DNA of 64,000 bases from Hymenolepis diminuta (GCA_900708905.1 CAADRB010000003.1:5664870-5728869), one strand, 5' to 3'; counted from the first letter of the stretch, positions 1 through 14,600 are shown. Made by a program: numbers and translations. The notes: a model not told the origin generated them from the letters alone.

Positions 1-190
1 AACGCTCATCTGGCGTGGAGAAGCATCATGAAGGAGGGGACTCGAAATCTTTCACCCTCTGTGTTGGCTAGAGTTAATTAGTGCAATTAGCCATTCCACT
101 CACCGTGTGCGGCGGTTGAAATAGAATCCTTTACCTCTGATATGGCGGACATACGTGATAACCAATGCACCATCGAGGCACTATCCTTCC
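1..190 (-). repeat. tRNA-derived SINE copy
   Basis: Minus strand: cattggttatcacg, gccatatcagaggt, then body sequence gtgagtggaatggctaattg shared with the copies at 37.2 and 47.9 kb. The rest of 1-563 shows no DOCK exon. Confidence 0.55.
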
Positions 191-563
191 AAGCATTGCT
201 AACACTCCTTAAAACCCGTTTCTAATTCCAGCATTGGTGAATTCATAGCAAGTACAGAACAGAATGACCAAACATCTCCGTGGTATTTAGTCCAGGTTTT
301 TCCAAGTTTATGGAGATAATGACGGGATGGTTGAAATTCTCTACCGTCGAGTCCCATTCTACTTTTCCTATTTCTAGTTTGTTCAGGTAAAAAAAGTCAT
401 ATCTCGCACTGTCTCATTTAGTGCTCCTCGTTACAAACGGAGAACTCAATTGTTCTATTTCTAATCTCCAATGATAGATATCGATTTTGAGTTATATTCA
501 CGATTGAGATGGCTGAATTCTACTCTGTCATACTAATTAACTTTCCTTCACTCCTTTGAATAG

Positions 564-3500
564 GCAACCTGTCTCACAACCGAATCAACTACCCTCCCAA
601 GATGCTCCTACAAATCGTATTGCTTCCAAGTCCGTCTCCGCAATATCTAGGTTTAGAATTCAGCCAGCGCAATTTGACTACTCCTTCCGTCGGCATATTC
701 ACAGGAGATCTCATGCTCATCTTCTGTCATCACAACACTTGAACGACAAATGTCAGCGGGATCTCTACATCTGTCTTCTACAGCTTCTACATAATTTGTC
801 TGATGATCCACTGGCTGTTCTGCTTCGAAGTCTTAGCGATGCTGAAAAGGCAGATTTTTTGAAAATATTAACGTAAGTATTCAAATTCGAATATGATAGA
901 CTAGTAGGACATATATCACGAGGACCAACAGGTATAAAGAACAGAATAATGTTAATGCTTTAAATTATGAATCTGCACAGGCATTTAATCGCCTGTGACA
1001 GTCAAGGGGATAAGTCGATGATGAGGAACTGAAACATTTTAATAATGAAGGTAAACATCTGATTTACTCCTGCTCATTTCATTTCTGTAGTTATAACATT
1101 GAGTTTTCCGTTAATTTGAACAAAGCCGGACTGATCCTATCAATTTCTATTATATCTCCTCTCATTAGCCTCTTCTTGAAATAGATTATCGAGCTTTGAA
1201 GCTTTTCTACCATAAGAGGATTGTCGAGTTTGTTGCCTTACCATTGGATAATCTAGAAATCAAAGTAAAAATGTATTCAAATCAAGAATTGAACAAATGA
1301 GTAGATAGATAACTTTCACTCAGAGAATACTCTTGAAAATTGGGTCAGTCAGTTCTCCCTTCAGTTCTAATTTCTTCTATCTCACCTCTACCTTCTCTTT
1401 TAAATCTTTCATTATTCTACAATGGCCACTATTGTGGTCGTCTAAAGATAAGGTGGTTATATTTGAATTTGTATTTCATTAATTCCATGTACTTTTCACT
1501 CATGATGTTAATTTTTTCTTTGTAGATATGCTATTCAGCACATTAAATATCGTGGACGCAAGTGTATTTCTCGTTTCACGTTAGTGTCTAATTTTCAAAG
1601 TTGTTTTCTTTCTGTGTATGAATTTTAATTCTTCGCTTAATATCTTTCTGTAGTACAATAAGTACAAGTTCAGTGACACAAAGGGGAGCTTTTGGCTCAA
1701 CCACAAATTCAGCCACATCGGATAGTGGTAGGACCTATTTTATCCAACAGCTGCCTAACTACTCAATTGTCAACTTAACTGTTTAAGAAGTGTATAATGA
1801 TTGCTTTTTTAGATTACCGAGTGCTACTAGAAGCCAACATGGCTGCTGAAGCTGGTCTCATTATTCTAGACATTCTAAATTTAATGTGTAACACATTTCG
1901 AGTAAGTTTCTTCTTTCCTTTATTTGAAATTCCTCTAAAAGTAGTCGAATCATTTTGGATTATCATTGTAGAGGGATCTCGAGAATGGAAAGCCGTCAAA
2001 TCCAATCTTCCAGGGTATTCTAGAGGTTTATGTTTGTCTTCTTTCAACTGGGCAGTCTGAACGCCTCCTCAAGCACACATTCGCTTCACTTCGTGTATTT
2101 ATTTCACGATTTGCTAAAGTAAGTAGCACATTGTTTTGTGTATAAACTTACACCTTTATTTAAATTACCGATTTCCTTTTCTCCCTTTATTTTCATCCCG
2201 TAATGTTCCAATTCCACTATTCTTTAATCATTCTGCTTTTAATAATAGGTCAAATAAGATCCGGCCATACGAGAATACGTGTTGAAATTTTCCATGTCCA
2301 AGAAGTTAGGTTTTAATAATGCTCAATTAAGGTAAAGAGAAGGTTTTCTGGAGCGGCTTTTATTAGAAATACATTCTGTCACCCCTTTTGTTGAACCGTT
2401 TTAACCAGCTCGACAGACTGGAGGCTGGGTACACGGAGATCACAGACATTAGATCACATCTTGGTACATTGTATTAAATTACAATTGTGTGAAGATAAAT
2501 GTAAACGTCAAGGACCTAAACCAGACCAAGAGTTTACTATTTATTGAGTTGAAATAAATGAAATATTGTAAAAGGCTCGATTTCTTCATTCCCAAACTTG
2601 TAAGTTTCTAAAGCCATTTATCGCCGATGAAGAGAAAAGGCATCATTACGTAAGGCATCATTACGTAAGGCATCTTTGCTATCTCTTTATCAATAAAAAG
2701 TGAGGAAATTTTATGGAACAATCTATGTTCATTAGTAAATTTTAATCATCTTTCTAAAATGAGAGAGCAGTTAATATTAAAAACAAGAGGTTTGGACGTT
2801 GTTGTTGTTTGTTGATGGTAAAGTTTCTAAGTCTCCCCATTGTCTAATTTCGTTAGCTTTAGATGATAATAATGTTATCATAATTGCGCGTTATCATTTT
2901 ATTCTAGGTTCTTTTTTCTGAAACTACCGAGGGACTAGCTCGAATTTGCATGGCGGGGCTTCGCACCTCAAACCTTAATCTCCTTCCACTGACTGGAACC
3001 GACGACGATGAGAACTCCAAGAAGTTGTCAACAACCCCCGTCAATACACTCGGTGTATTTAATTTCAACGCAAATACTTCCGTGTTTGACGCCTCCAGTG
3101 CAAGTCATATTGGAGCACTCCGGCTGGAGGCTTGTGGGCTCATTTATCGAATGTGGAGGGCCAGTTTTGAGGTCTTTGGTTCACAGGGATTCAAGAGGAT
3201 TCATTTACAGGTGAACTAAACTTGGGAATGTTATGTTCTGGGCGATCTTAGTAGTAGTAGCAGCTAACAAGAGGTAGTGATGCCGCGTTTACATTGGACC
3301 TAACCAGTCCTTTTGTTGAAAAAAATTAGACAGTTTGAGTAACGCTTAAACGGACCAAGACTATTCTAGTATAGCATATAATGAGAAACTAACCAGTAAG
3401 GGTTCAGTGGGGGTATTGGATAGAAGTGAATCGCAAGACAGGGCTTCATCAGGTTCTCTGCGTATGTCTAAAACAAGTAGTTCAGAATCTAATCTATAAG

Positions 3501-6500
3501 CCCCTGAGTGACAGACTGTATTGTCCCAAATTATATAGACTGGTTACTTTAATTTAGTGGTTAATCATACCATCTTGCTCTTACTATTATTGGCCGTGGT
3601 ATTGCAAAAAGTTCTTCTCAAGTTCTAATCATCCGAATAAAATGATCAACAAAGTAAAGTGGAAAAAGGGTGGAGGAAATGTGGATTGTGAAATCAAGGC
3701 AGAAGCTTTTTGGCCCCATTGATCTAACTTTGTAATTAGTCATAACACATCACTTTATATGTACAGGGAGGTGAAATTAATAGATAAGTTTCAAGCACGG
3801 TAGAAATTACTAGAATTCAATCGAAGTGAACTAATTTCGGTGTATTTGTCTATTCAGCTGATCAGAGAACAGCTATTTTTGGTACTAATATGTTTTTAGC
3901 TTCTATTGATCTTAACATTGTTTGACTTATTCGACTAAACCGACTATTTAGGGATTTTATCAATTGAATTGATCATAACTTTTAGATGTTTCTGACAAAA
4001 AGAGGCTCAAATATCGGATAATTGTTTCGTAATACATGCCCTGACAACTAATAGATGGATTTTAAAATTTTTAATCGCGAGGAGCAACTAACGTCGGTTA
4101 ATAGAAAATCCAACAAATGATAAAGTGGAGAGGATGAAAAATATTGAGAGCAACGTTAAGATAGATCTTTGGATTCGGATTTTACAACATTTACCAAATG
4201 GGCATTTCATGTCCCGAAATTCAAATGTCATTATTCGCCTCCTGGGTTGCAGCGAATACTTGTTTACGATATCCAGTGTTTATTGATCCTTTTTTTAATC
4301 ATCATGGTCTGTCTCTCCACTTTGATTAGGTTTTTCTTCCACTGGTTAAGAAGGCTAAGTGATCTTGCATGACATCCAGTAGCTTACAGTCTTAACATAG
4401 GAAAGATGAGGCAGTTGAAAGTTTTAATTTAACAGCAGTTTGAGGTGTACTTTAAATAATCGAAAGTCAAAAGACCGCGAAGTGCCTGTAGGTACGAAAA
4501 GGGCTATGTCCAGGGTGTCTAGTTTGCATAGTTTCAACAAAAACAAAGGGGAGTTTCAAGGACATACTCTTTGTCCTGGATCTCTCTTATCAAGTCGAGA
4601 GACGATCGAAAATATGATGAGTGACACACCAGTGTCATTGTAGGACAAGGAAAAACTGCTAGGTGGTTGTTTTCCTAACTTGACAAACTTAGTTAACACA
4701 AGAGATGGTAGTCAAATGCCTGTAAGTGGAAGGAACAGAGCATACTTCTTGAAAATAGCAAGCTTGCAAATTGATTAGTTGGAATTAGTAAGATGACGGA
4801 GGGACGGACGAGACTGGGATGTGTACAATCCATCTTCCCAGGTTGCTGAATTGCCAAAGTTAAAAGACGTAGGAGTAATAGTATACATCTATTAAAGTAA
4901 GGTACCGCAAATAAATTCTAAGATAATCGATCTAAACTGAGGTGAGGCAATGAAATTAATAGTGATGACATATTGGAATCCAGAATTGGTTGGCAGTGAG
5001 GGGGCGCTTGATAATTAAATAGGTCAGAGTCGATCTGAGTCACTGGATGAAAAATGAGTCATAAGCAGAACGCATCAATGGGGGTTAAAAACAAGATTAA
5101 ATCGATTGGCAATTGTGGGAAAATCCCATAGTTAATACAAAAGAGGGAATTATTGGTTCAATCTCCTTTCGTGGCTTTTTTCCTTAAAAATTATTTTGTC
5201 CGCCTTTAGATTATCATTGCCCTCTCAAAACTTGTCGGTTCTATCGGTCCCGAATTTGAATCCAGTTTGAGCCTTCTCCATAGCCTGGCTGAAATGGATA
5301 TCCAACGTGGAATCAGGGGAACTACCATAGACTCCGGCTACTCCCGATCAATTAGCGAGGTGTCTACCTTACAGATTCCACTCCGTGGCCCTACTGCTGC
5401 TTCATTCATGGAGGGAATCGAAGATCTCATCAAACGAATTCGGACAGTCCTCACAGCTACTGAGGAGATGCGTCGTTACAGTAATGACCCTTATCGAAAA
5501 ATTGACTTACAGTACTCACTGGCTAAGTCTTATGCCAGTAACCCAGTTCTAAGAAGGTAAGCTTTCTTCACACATCTTTCTATTGACCGTGAATTGAAAA
5601 CTAACTTCTATGTAACTTATAGGACCTGGTTGGAGAAGTTAGCTGAACTCCATTTAGCCTTGAAAAACATGGCTGAGGTTGCTATGGCAAAGCTACATAT
5701 TGCCGCTCTAATGGCTGAGTATCTTCATAAGAGAGGTGAGTATGACTATTATTCTGTTGTGTGCTAGATTTCTTCACCTCCCCTCCCCCCTAACGCATTC
5801 CATACATATATGCATACACAGGCCAAGTAGAACGTGAGTTGATTTTCCTAAGCACAAATTAAGCAATTGTGAATCGGTTCCGATCGTTGATGCTTGATTT
5901 TGCATGGCGATTATGCACTTATCCTATATGTCCAAAATTGATCTAACATGGGCTTTAAATTGTATTTTTGTTCCTTAAAGGTGAATTCCCGCAGGGTTGT
6001 GACGCATTCTGTAAAGTTTCTGCGAACATCCGGCTAGAAGAGACTTCACATCTTTGTGATCCGTCGATTATTGAGCTCTCCTATAACCAAGTAAGTCTGT
6101 CTCAAGTTATTTTGGCAATTTGATTCTGCTTAAAACTAACAAGTAACTGTAATTTTTACTCTTGTAGGAAGATCTACTGCGTGATGTTACTGATGCTGCA
6201 ACAGCGTTAGAAGCTGCTGGGCTCTATGAAGCACTCCAACCTGTCTACGCATTGATTACCCCAGTTTACGAAGCACGTAGGGACTATGCTCGTCTTTCAA
6301 ATATCTATCATCATTTGGGTCGCGCCTATGAAAACATAGCCAAAGCTGAAGCCTCTGCACAAAGGCTCTTTGCCACCTACTTCAGAGTAACATTCTTCGG
6401 AAAGGTATTCTTATTCCAGCTGTGAAATTAAGTATTTAACATCAGATAGTAATTTGAATGCTTGAATTATAGGCATTTGAATGTCTCGCTGGCAAATCCT

Positions 6501-8437
6501 ATGTTTACCGAGCTGAAGCCTGGCAGAAGATTAATATATTCCTTCAAAATCAAGTAAAGATCCATGAAGAACGACTTGGTATTGGAAAAGTTGAAAAGAT
6601 TATTGAAAACTACATCGATCCGTCTCGTCTCTCTCCAGATAAAGCCTACATCCAAGTCACTTTTATTGAGCCCTATGTGCCTATGGATTCCTCAACTCAA
6701 TTAGCTGCTTTTGATCGGCATCATGATGTTAGGGAATTCTTCTTTGAAACGCCCTTCATTATGCAGCCAGGTTCGCACCGTCCCCACTAGATATATACTA
6801 AATCAACTACTGATGTTGTACAGGTAGAACTATTTATTTTACATTTAGGAATGACAGCGGACGCATGTCTTACGTCCTCCGGTCCGAAACGAACAGAAGA
6901 CCTGACAGCTCAGTGGAAGAGAAGGACACTAATAACAACTGAAGCTGTCTTCCCTCATCTCCGTTCTCGCTTGGAAGTTGTTTCCAGTCGTGATGTTGAC
7001 CTTTCTCCCCTTGATGCAGCAATTGACGCTATTCAGTTAAAAGTTCGTGAACTTACCGCCTACATTCCTTGTGCGCCTCAAGAGACTGCAAATGTTTCTG
7101 GTGGATATAATTTACCAATTTTTCACCTTCAATATTTTACAAATGACCGATTATATTACCAGTGTTCTGCTCTGTTTTAGCCCTCCATCTTTCAACTACT
7201 AAGAACCAGAAGGGAATCTGCGTTACCACCGCTGCCTCTCCAACGCTCGATTTACTTGAAGGTGGAGTTGAATTGACGGCGAAAGGTGAACGTCGGGTAC
7301 CTCTTATATTAGATATGCAATTACAGGGAGCTCTACTGCCTACAGTCAACCAGGGACCAATGGCATATGCTCATGCCTTCCTTGACCCTGCAAGAATTCA
7401 ACTTCATCCCAAGGCGAAAATTAACAAACTGAAGCGTCTGTTCTTGTAAGTTCGGCCGATTTCGGGAGGTTTTTATTTTCCTATGACTATTTTCAACTAT
7501 TAAGTTGGCACAGACGTTTGTGCAGCCACTTATCACCATAGTATTAAACGATGGTATGTGATTTACGCTATAACATTGCAGAATGGTGTTTTTGATCTTT
7601 TGATTATATACCAAACAAAATGGTTGTAGTAACAAAAATGAACCTTAATAAAGATTTTTTGTACATTTGCGATCGTGGAAGAAGAGTCACGTAGATGAAG
7701 AAATCCGATAAGAGATTCAGTCGAGTCCTACTTCATTCGTATTCTGCACTCATCGGGTTGCTTAATGTTCATAATTTGGGTACCAGAATTTGTCTGCAAG
7801 ACTTCTGTGGCTGTCAGGGTTAATTAATTGATCATACCATCTTAATGCGTTTGTCTCTCTTTTCAGCTAATAGCGATCAAATGGCATCAAATCAAATAAG
7901 ATCTAAATTCCAACGCGTTAGAAATGTCCATGATTTTAGGCTTATGGGAAAGTAAAGTTTAATACTGATATCGTTAATCGCTGTCGCACCAAAATGCATG
8001 AACTTCATAAAGCTCTAAATTTCTTAAAAACAAGGTATCATACTTTTTCCTATTCTTTTCTAAAAAGTATTCAATTATGGAACTTGTTTCACAGGAAATT
8101 TCGGTTTCTTACTACCTGCACGAGAATCCTCTTTGCTCTCTTTCAGTGAATTTCTCACCGCTTGTTTCGTAATCCTCACTCGTTATCGCTTTCTGATGCT
8201 ACGCGTCCATCCAGAGAAGTACAACGCTTTGAAAGAAGCCTTCGATCGATATCGGGTGGCTTTAAGCAACCTCCTCAACGAAGAGGTATGTAGAACTTTT
8301 TAATTTCCCTTTCTTTCTCTTAAATATGTTTTATTGGTTAAATAATCTTTCAGATTGTTGTCGACGATGCACGCCTTGAGGTTGGACCGAAATCGCAATT
8401 TGCTGAAGCTCCCGCGTCAACAATAACTATTAACTAG
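564..8437 (+). CDS. DOCK9/10/11-like: DOCK-D (zizimin-type) guanine nucleotide exchange factor, 3' part
   Basis: C-terminal ~939 residues of a dedicator-of-cytokinesis protein, whose DHR-2 domain exchanges GDP for GTP on Rho GTPases (DOCK-D members act mainly on Cdc42) at membranes. Exons, all phase-consistent with GT-AG borders: 564-872, 1526-1579, 1654-1727, 1813-1901, 1972-2118, 2908-3210, 5210-5556, 5623-5735, 5981-6090, 6168-6404, 6473-6770, 6849-7100, 7181-7445, 8147-8285, 8354-8437 (TAG). The first exon needs two bases from an upstream exon, so the gene is 5'-truncated by the window. Diagnostic stretches: KRIRTVL and DLQYSLAKSYAS (exon 7), TYFRVTFFG (exon 10), AYIQVTFIEPY (exon 11), TVNQGPMAYAHAFLD (exon 13); the Val of VNQGP matches the nucleotide-sensor valine of DHR-2. 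KRIRTVL and SLAKSYAS favour DOCK-D over DOCK-C. The exon 11 donor (GTTCGC) is weak. Family call is firm; paralogue is inference. Confidence 0.93.
2637..2674. repeat. 15-bp tandem repeat, about 2.5 units
   Basis: The unit aaggcatcattacgt occurs twice in full and then as aaggcatc, without mismatch. It lies in the DOCK intron 2119-2907, which otherwise shows nothing. Confidence 0.9.
4070..4430 (+). repeat. Dispersed repeat family A, copy 1
   Basis: Shares a series of blocks with copies at 39.7-40.0 and 45.5-45.75 kb: cggttaatagaaa, ttgagagcaa, a cattt/ttccaaattcaa block, tgtttattgatc, atcatggt, tttttcttcca.tgg and ttaagaaggctaagtgatct. It lies in the 2-kb DOCK intron 3211-5209, the rest of which shows no exon. 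The element type is unknown, as no protein or terminal repeats were recognised. Confidence 0.7.
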
Positions 8438-10699
8438 GAGCTGATCATTTTTGGTCAAAATCCCGTCTTTCGATGCTGCTTATGTAACCCTCTATTTCTT
8501 CTCTCCAAGTTTATCTTGTTCTACTTTTCTATGTGTACGCTTGTATCTTCCTTACAGTCGACGTTTATTGGTCCTTCCCTCTTCTATTGCCTTAATGGGG
8601 TCATAAATTGAAACAATCAGAGATTTCGATTAATATTCTTTTTTATGCGTCTTCTAATCTTCTAATGGTTTTAAATTGAAACACAGAGCATTCTAGATCC
8701 GCTCTATTATATTACTTAGATGAAACCAATTTTCTTCTTGAATAACTATGTTGATTAGTAACATAGAATTCAAGGCGTTATGTGGACCAATCTTAAATCT
8801 TGAAGAAATTAGTCGGGCCAAAAAGGTGGGTGGAGAGCCACCCCAATTTATTACTGTGAGTTTAAGTATGTATGTGTTTATCAAACGTTGTCCATATCAA
8901 ATCAACGCTTCTTCTGCAAGCCTGTCAGAGGGTACTGCTCAAGAATTCATTGTTAATTGGGATTGATGTCTAGGTTAGTAGATGTTGCTGTTATCACTCA
9001 CAACGAATGAGAAATTTTGTGCTTTTTATAATTAAAGACCGGAATAAGAGGAGGCAGGAAAGGAGAGTCAAGAAAAGACAGGTCTGATCCAAACAATGGC
9101 CAAATTGATGCAGTCTTAACGTAGCAGGGATGAGATAGCTATGAATTGAGTTGATTTATCAATTATGTGACTGTCTAGTTATGCGAAACTCTTGCTCATG
9201 TGGCCCTGGTCTCTCAGTAACTCATTCATTCATATTATTTTCCTTTTGTAATAGAATGTTAAATTCATTGACAAATGCAGTGGTGATTGGTACTAAAGTA
9301 GCAGGTTGAATCTAAGAGAGCGTACTGGCTAATAGAGTGGCTCTAATTCCAATAGTAAAATTATATTAGGTGTCATACTAAATTAGCCTCATAGAACTTA
9401 GGCCAATAAGAAATAACAGCCTCAAGTGAATGAGAAGACCAAACGTTGGATCCAACACACATGTATTGAATAATTATGAATGAATGAGAAGGGAAAGTCG
9501 AACACAGTAGGAAGATTAATTGGGGACAGTAAAAAGCATCAGTCCAGATTATGAGGAACAAAGGCAAATGTGGGTACAATGGGAGAGTTGCCAATGAACA
9601 ACCGATCAGAAATCGCTAATTGACTATCAGGTATAAGGCAGTATGGGCGTAATACAGAGAAAGAGCAAATCTAGAGTTAGCGCAGGTACTGCAGTACCTT
9701 CGTACATCCATGTTCACATATTCCTGCACGACATCCTGTAACTAAATAGGCGTTGGAGTCACTCTATTCGTCGTTGTTTTATTCTATTCCTTGGTAATAT
9801 ATTCTTTTCAGATACTACTGGAAGCTGGAATAATTCTGCATACTATAGTTTAGATCGAAGAGTAATATAAAATACTGTTATTACTATTGTCCATGGCAAT
9901 GCCCAAATGTTTTGCTAGTTTTAATCATGAGAAGACATCTGAAAAAGGGAAGCAAAAAATAAATCCAATGAAGCGGGAAACAGAAGAATGAATCAGGAAG
10001 AAGCAGATAATTAAGCCAGACTATCAAATACCTCACTTTATTTGAACTACAAAGCATGAAATTATCCATGCTTCCTTAAGAAGCATGGTTTACTTGTTTT
10101 TGTACTAATATTCGAATTTAATGAGTTAACTCCCAGATTTGTGGGTGTGAGTGTGCTCCCAATATTTAGCTGACTTGATTTAGAACTTGTTAAATCACGG
10201 GTTCATGCATTTTAATATATTCTTGAATCGGATAAACATAAGTGCTTCCTCAAAATTTCAATACCTTTGATATTTGTCAAGTAATCTCTTTCATAACTAA
10301 GATTATCCGCTTTCTCTTTCATGACGTATTTTTGTTGATCTTCAATCTCATCTGGATTTTCGAACTTAGAGAATATCTTCTTTATTGATATATGAGGTTG
10401 CATTGTTTATTTAATCGAAAGAAAATATTTGCTCTATTTTTTTAATTCTACATACAGATGATAGAGTAGGACTAAATCTCGTCAGTTAAACTGCTTTAGG
10501 ATCCTCATCCATTGCCAAATGACTGATCTTTCCTTGATCAGAATGCAGAACAAGTACACAAAGTGCGTAAGGCATCTGAGGATACCTTCCGCACTTTTAT
10601 AAAAACGGAAAATGAAATTTTTATGGTCGAAACTTACAATTTCTTGTAACAAAACGAATCAACATAATATCTGTTAACCCAGGTTTTGTTCTCTACTTC
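8438..10699. other. Intergenic, no gene recognised
   Basis: DOCK 3' flank and intergenic DNA. Apart from the short repeat at 8824-8890, open frames are below about 75 codons and read as random sequence. No clear AATAAA was seen close to the DOCK stop. Confidence 0.6.
8824..8890 (+). repeat. Short repeat shared with 22599-22665
   Basis: ggtgggtggagagccacccc followed by aatttatta and a gtttaagtatg-like stretch resembles ggtggccgacaagccaccccc, aatttatta and aggtttatgca at 22599-22665. The GGTGG...CCACC arms can pair into a small hairpin. Confidence 0.4.
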
Positions 10700-11650
10700 C
10701 TCCTTCGGCTTCTATCATCCACTCAATTCCAGTCCGAAAACAGCTGACTTTAAGCTTTGATCAGATCAGATGATCTCGATTGATGTCCTCCATTGCTCGA
10801 GTTATTGCTCCCGTTAGAGAGGAAGATTTAGTGTTATGGGGATGCTTATTGACTTCCTTTTTAGTCACGCTCCCCCCCCCTCTCCCCTCTCCCCTCTCCC
10901 CACACGCATAATAATGCAAAGGATTAAGGTTTGGTGAGTTAGAAGGCGGTCCTAAGTTTGGTGTGACATAATGATGAAAATCCTCGTCTATCCATCCAAT
11001 CCTGGATTTTGAGCACTCTATGGGATGGAGGCGAGTCTTGTTGGAAGACATAGAGGGTGTTCCATTGGCCACGCTGTCTATCCAAGGTGATTTAATAGCA
11101 ATGATTTGAAGACTGTAGACTTGGGCATCTGCATAGACTCTAAGGTTTTGTGGAAAAACTGGGGGAGTAGTGATGTGCCACTCCCTCACTGCCCTTCACA
11201 ACACCGAAAACCACCACTGTTGGTGTAACCTTCGTGTGCATGCATAACAGTTGGAACTTCAGTGGGGTCCGTCCTCACATAGCCACCTATCAGTTTTTGA
11301 CTTACTTTTTCATCCTGATGGAAGTTCTTTTGATGGAAGGAAAACCAAAGGCACTCCTCTTCTTCTTAGTGCTTCAATTATTTTAAGGATGGTTTTGCAA
11401 GCATTACACGATTCTCTCAAGTTTGGTTTTGTCCACACAAACTGACGACGTCGCCTAAGAACGTATGAGATGTGTATGCGAGGTCGTGATGGACAACACT
11501 GACTATATATATTGTTGTTCCTTCAGACACTTCTTGAAGATGTTTGGCAAGATGTCGGGCAATGACTTCCCAGGATTTCCGTTGATCATGCTATGCCATG
11601 CACTCTTCTCACAAACTCAGGTGTTCTGAGTGTGTGAGTGAGTCAGCAGA
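10700..11650 (-). mobile_element. Decayed Tc1/mariner-superfamily transposase
   Basis: Read on the minus strand from 11650 down, in shifting frames: TPEFVRRVHGM, KSLPDILPN, SYVLRRRRQFV, TDRWLCEDG, VVVFGVVK, then one long open stretch (11189-10761) with NLRVYADAQVYS, WIDSVANGTPS, FHHYVTPNLGPPSNSPNLNPLHYY, NKHPHNTKSS, followed by FRTGIEWMIEAEGG. This order matches a complete mariner-type transposase ending in the SPDLNPLDYY block. Many stops and frameshifts are present, and a TCTCCCC microsatellite has expanded inside the frame after HYYACGE. No terminal repeats were recognised. Confidence 0.85.
10871..10901. repeat. C-tract and TCTCCCC microsatellite
   Basis: A run of nine C is followed by three copies of TCTCCCC. 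It lies inside the transposase relic and accounts for the Gly/Arg/Glu-rich stretch that interrupts its protein reading. Confidence 0.9.
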
Positions 11651-14600
11651 GCGTTGACGATGCTCCTGTTTTCTGTGTCTTGTAGTGGCCAATTCACCTC
11701 CATTCTTTTCATTCAGCACCTCTCTTCTAACTTTACTAACAAAAGATGTGGTGAATTTTAGAAATCTAGCAATTACTAAATTGTTGTATCCTTTTTATAT
11801 ACACTATTGCAGTATGTTTATTTCCATTTCATTAATTTTAGTAGTATCTGCCCTGAGATATTTTTATATGGAAAAATGTATAAATTATTATTGGGTTGGT
11901 TTAAATTACAAAAATATCAGTGTCATTAGGTACTTAAAACACCGTGCATATTAGATCACTGTAAGGAATAAGAAAGAAGAGAAGTAAGGCAAAGGAGAAG
12001 GGGAGAAGTGTCAGGAGGATTTGCGTTGAAACGGGGTTACGACAAAGCGGTTAAATTAAGGTACCCTAAGTGGGATTGAAAGTTATCATGCTTTGTTAGT
12101 CAGATGAGGACTACCTGATAACTAAGATAATGCAAAGATTTGAATTAACACGTGCATTCGATTGGATGCGACGAAGTTTTAGAATTCTTCCAAATATTAC
12201 GAAGAAAAGCAATTAACTGAGTAAGTTAAAAATTTGCATCTACATTTGAGTGTCTATAAACTGTTATTTGCTCACCAAGTGTTTAAGGGATGAAAAGATT
12301 TAAACAGACCAGTTGATACTGAGCAGTGTTAACTTTCAATCGGTCTCAAGATGAACTTTCCAATTCTATATTTGATAGGTCTGTTGATCATTCTGGAACA
12401 GTTTCCGGGTGGTCAGCTTATTTGGTTAATCTACGTCATTACTATATTGACGAGGCGTTTTTGGGTATGTTTTGCATATTTCGTTTCTTGATAATTTTGT
12501 TTTTAATGGAATATCTGATGGATGTGTTATATGCAGCAAGGGAAGTATCCACATGGAAGATCTAGTTTTTTGTTAAAGTTCAATTTAAACTGTAAATCCA
12601 GGTCTAGATCGAGCCACTCATACGGAAGAAATTTCTGATCAAGAAATTACAATAAGACTGTCATTCAGTAGAATGTTTTTCTTTGTAAGTCGCGATTAAC
12701 TTATTCAAAGTCATGGATTCGATGTCTACAGCCATCTACACCCTGTGAGCAGTATGATCAGCCGTAAAAGAAATCAAGTTTCTCAACAGGGAGACTGCAT
12801 GATACCTCTACCCCTCTACCTAAGACGGATGTTGGAAAATGTTTTTTAAATTGATTTGGGGTTGTTCTACTTACTATTACAGTTTTAACCTTCCATCTGA
12901 TAGGTTGAATACCCTCACAATCACTTGAAAATAAATTTTGTATTTCTGTTTTTTGCTTTAATGTGTATTTCCCCGCTAAAAGTGTTTCCAAGATACGTCC
13001 TTCGGTTTATGAACCCTGTTAGAACCGTTGTGTACTGAGCTCTTAAAACAGTCTCATTCTTGTTCGAAGAGTTCCATTATTGTCTTAACATTCTTCATAT
13101 TTCCTCTTCCTTTTACTTATAAGATTAGTGTAAAATATGTAGATATATGATTTGTTTTAAAATCCTATATTTAAGATAGAGGAAGGGAATGTTATCTACG
13201 CAGAATTTTCCCTTAATCAAACTTGAAGGCAAACTTTCCCGCATTTGTGTTATTTCCGAGAATTCATTTAGGTAATCTATCAATTTCCCTCAAAGCTAAG
13301 CACACCTCTCTCCTAAAGCATTTCAAATTAGCTATTAATATTACTTGTTGATAACATTATTAGTATTTCTGATATTTATTAAAATGTTCCATCATGAGTC
13401 TTATTGATAAAAACGTCCGGTTCTCGATACTGAGGGTGTCATTTTAATTGGTGGTGACTCCCACAACGTCTTGTGATTCATGAATATGGCTACTGTGGGA
13501 AGTGGCACGACATTGAAGACATAATTCCTGTCATTCTTTTTGCTAGAACAATTTGGAGGCAGCTGGGAAAATACATAAATTAGGTTTATTTATTAACTTT
13601 TCTTTAATAGAAATCGGCCATGTCTGGTTGTCTCCACGTGATGATTGGTATTACACACCTGAGATAGCGATGACGACGGCTTAATATTCTGATAGCTTGT
13701 TGTTTGACAATTGCTGTCTACTGCAGTGGCTTAATCTACCTTCTTTAAAGTCTGCAATCTATTAAACGGAGTATTTTGTTCAAACTTTCAATTTTCCTTA
13801 AACAAATATTCTTTAAGTGACCTTTCAGATTTAGTTAATTAGATTCGGGGGAATTATTTTTCAAGTGCAATATGAAATTATTAGGTACAAATAAATAATA
13901 TTCATGTCTCCTTTGTCACTCAAATCAGTCCACTTTTGCCGAATGCTAAACGTTTTCATTTTAGTAATGATCATCAGACTTGATTCCCTCCAAATAATTT
14001 CGGTTTGGGTTATAGCTCTGTGTATTCACGAGATTGGCCTTAAGGCGATCTTTAGTCACTGAGCGATTGGGAGAGAAAATCGATTAACAAGTTGCCGGGA
14101 AACACTAATTACTTTCGCCCGCTGCAGACCGTCACGAAATGCTCCTTTTCCAGAATGTCGTCTTTTGCATATGGCCATTCTTACGACTTCTTGGCTACCC
14201 AATCAAAATATATATGCTCTACATCTACATCTTCCATATTGCCGTTTGGTACTGGGTTCGTTCTTTACATAATCATTTATCTCAAATATGGCCCATTCCT
14301 TCATTCTAGTTAGTATTATATTCCTTTTGAATAAGTAACTCGAAGAGCTATAGCAGCGCTTTGAGGAAAAAGGTTTTATGTTTCATTTATTAATATAAGA
14401 AATATTTTATTGGAGAATATTTCCTAATGACAGACATGTGATTTTCTTGTTTACTAGTGTGATCTGATCAGAAATTTGTAGGTATGTGCAACATTCTCTT
14501 GTAAATCAACCGAGTATCTTTTATTCTCCTAAATTTCCTCAAATTCTTCCCTCTTTTGAGCTTAATGAATAAATTGTAATTGTTAAATTTGTCATTACTT

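Noticed and set aside
10761..11189. 142-codon minus-strand open frame as a host gene
   Set aside because: It is the C-terminal part of a decayed mariner-type transposase; the Gly/Arg-rich piece is a microsatellite expansion.
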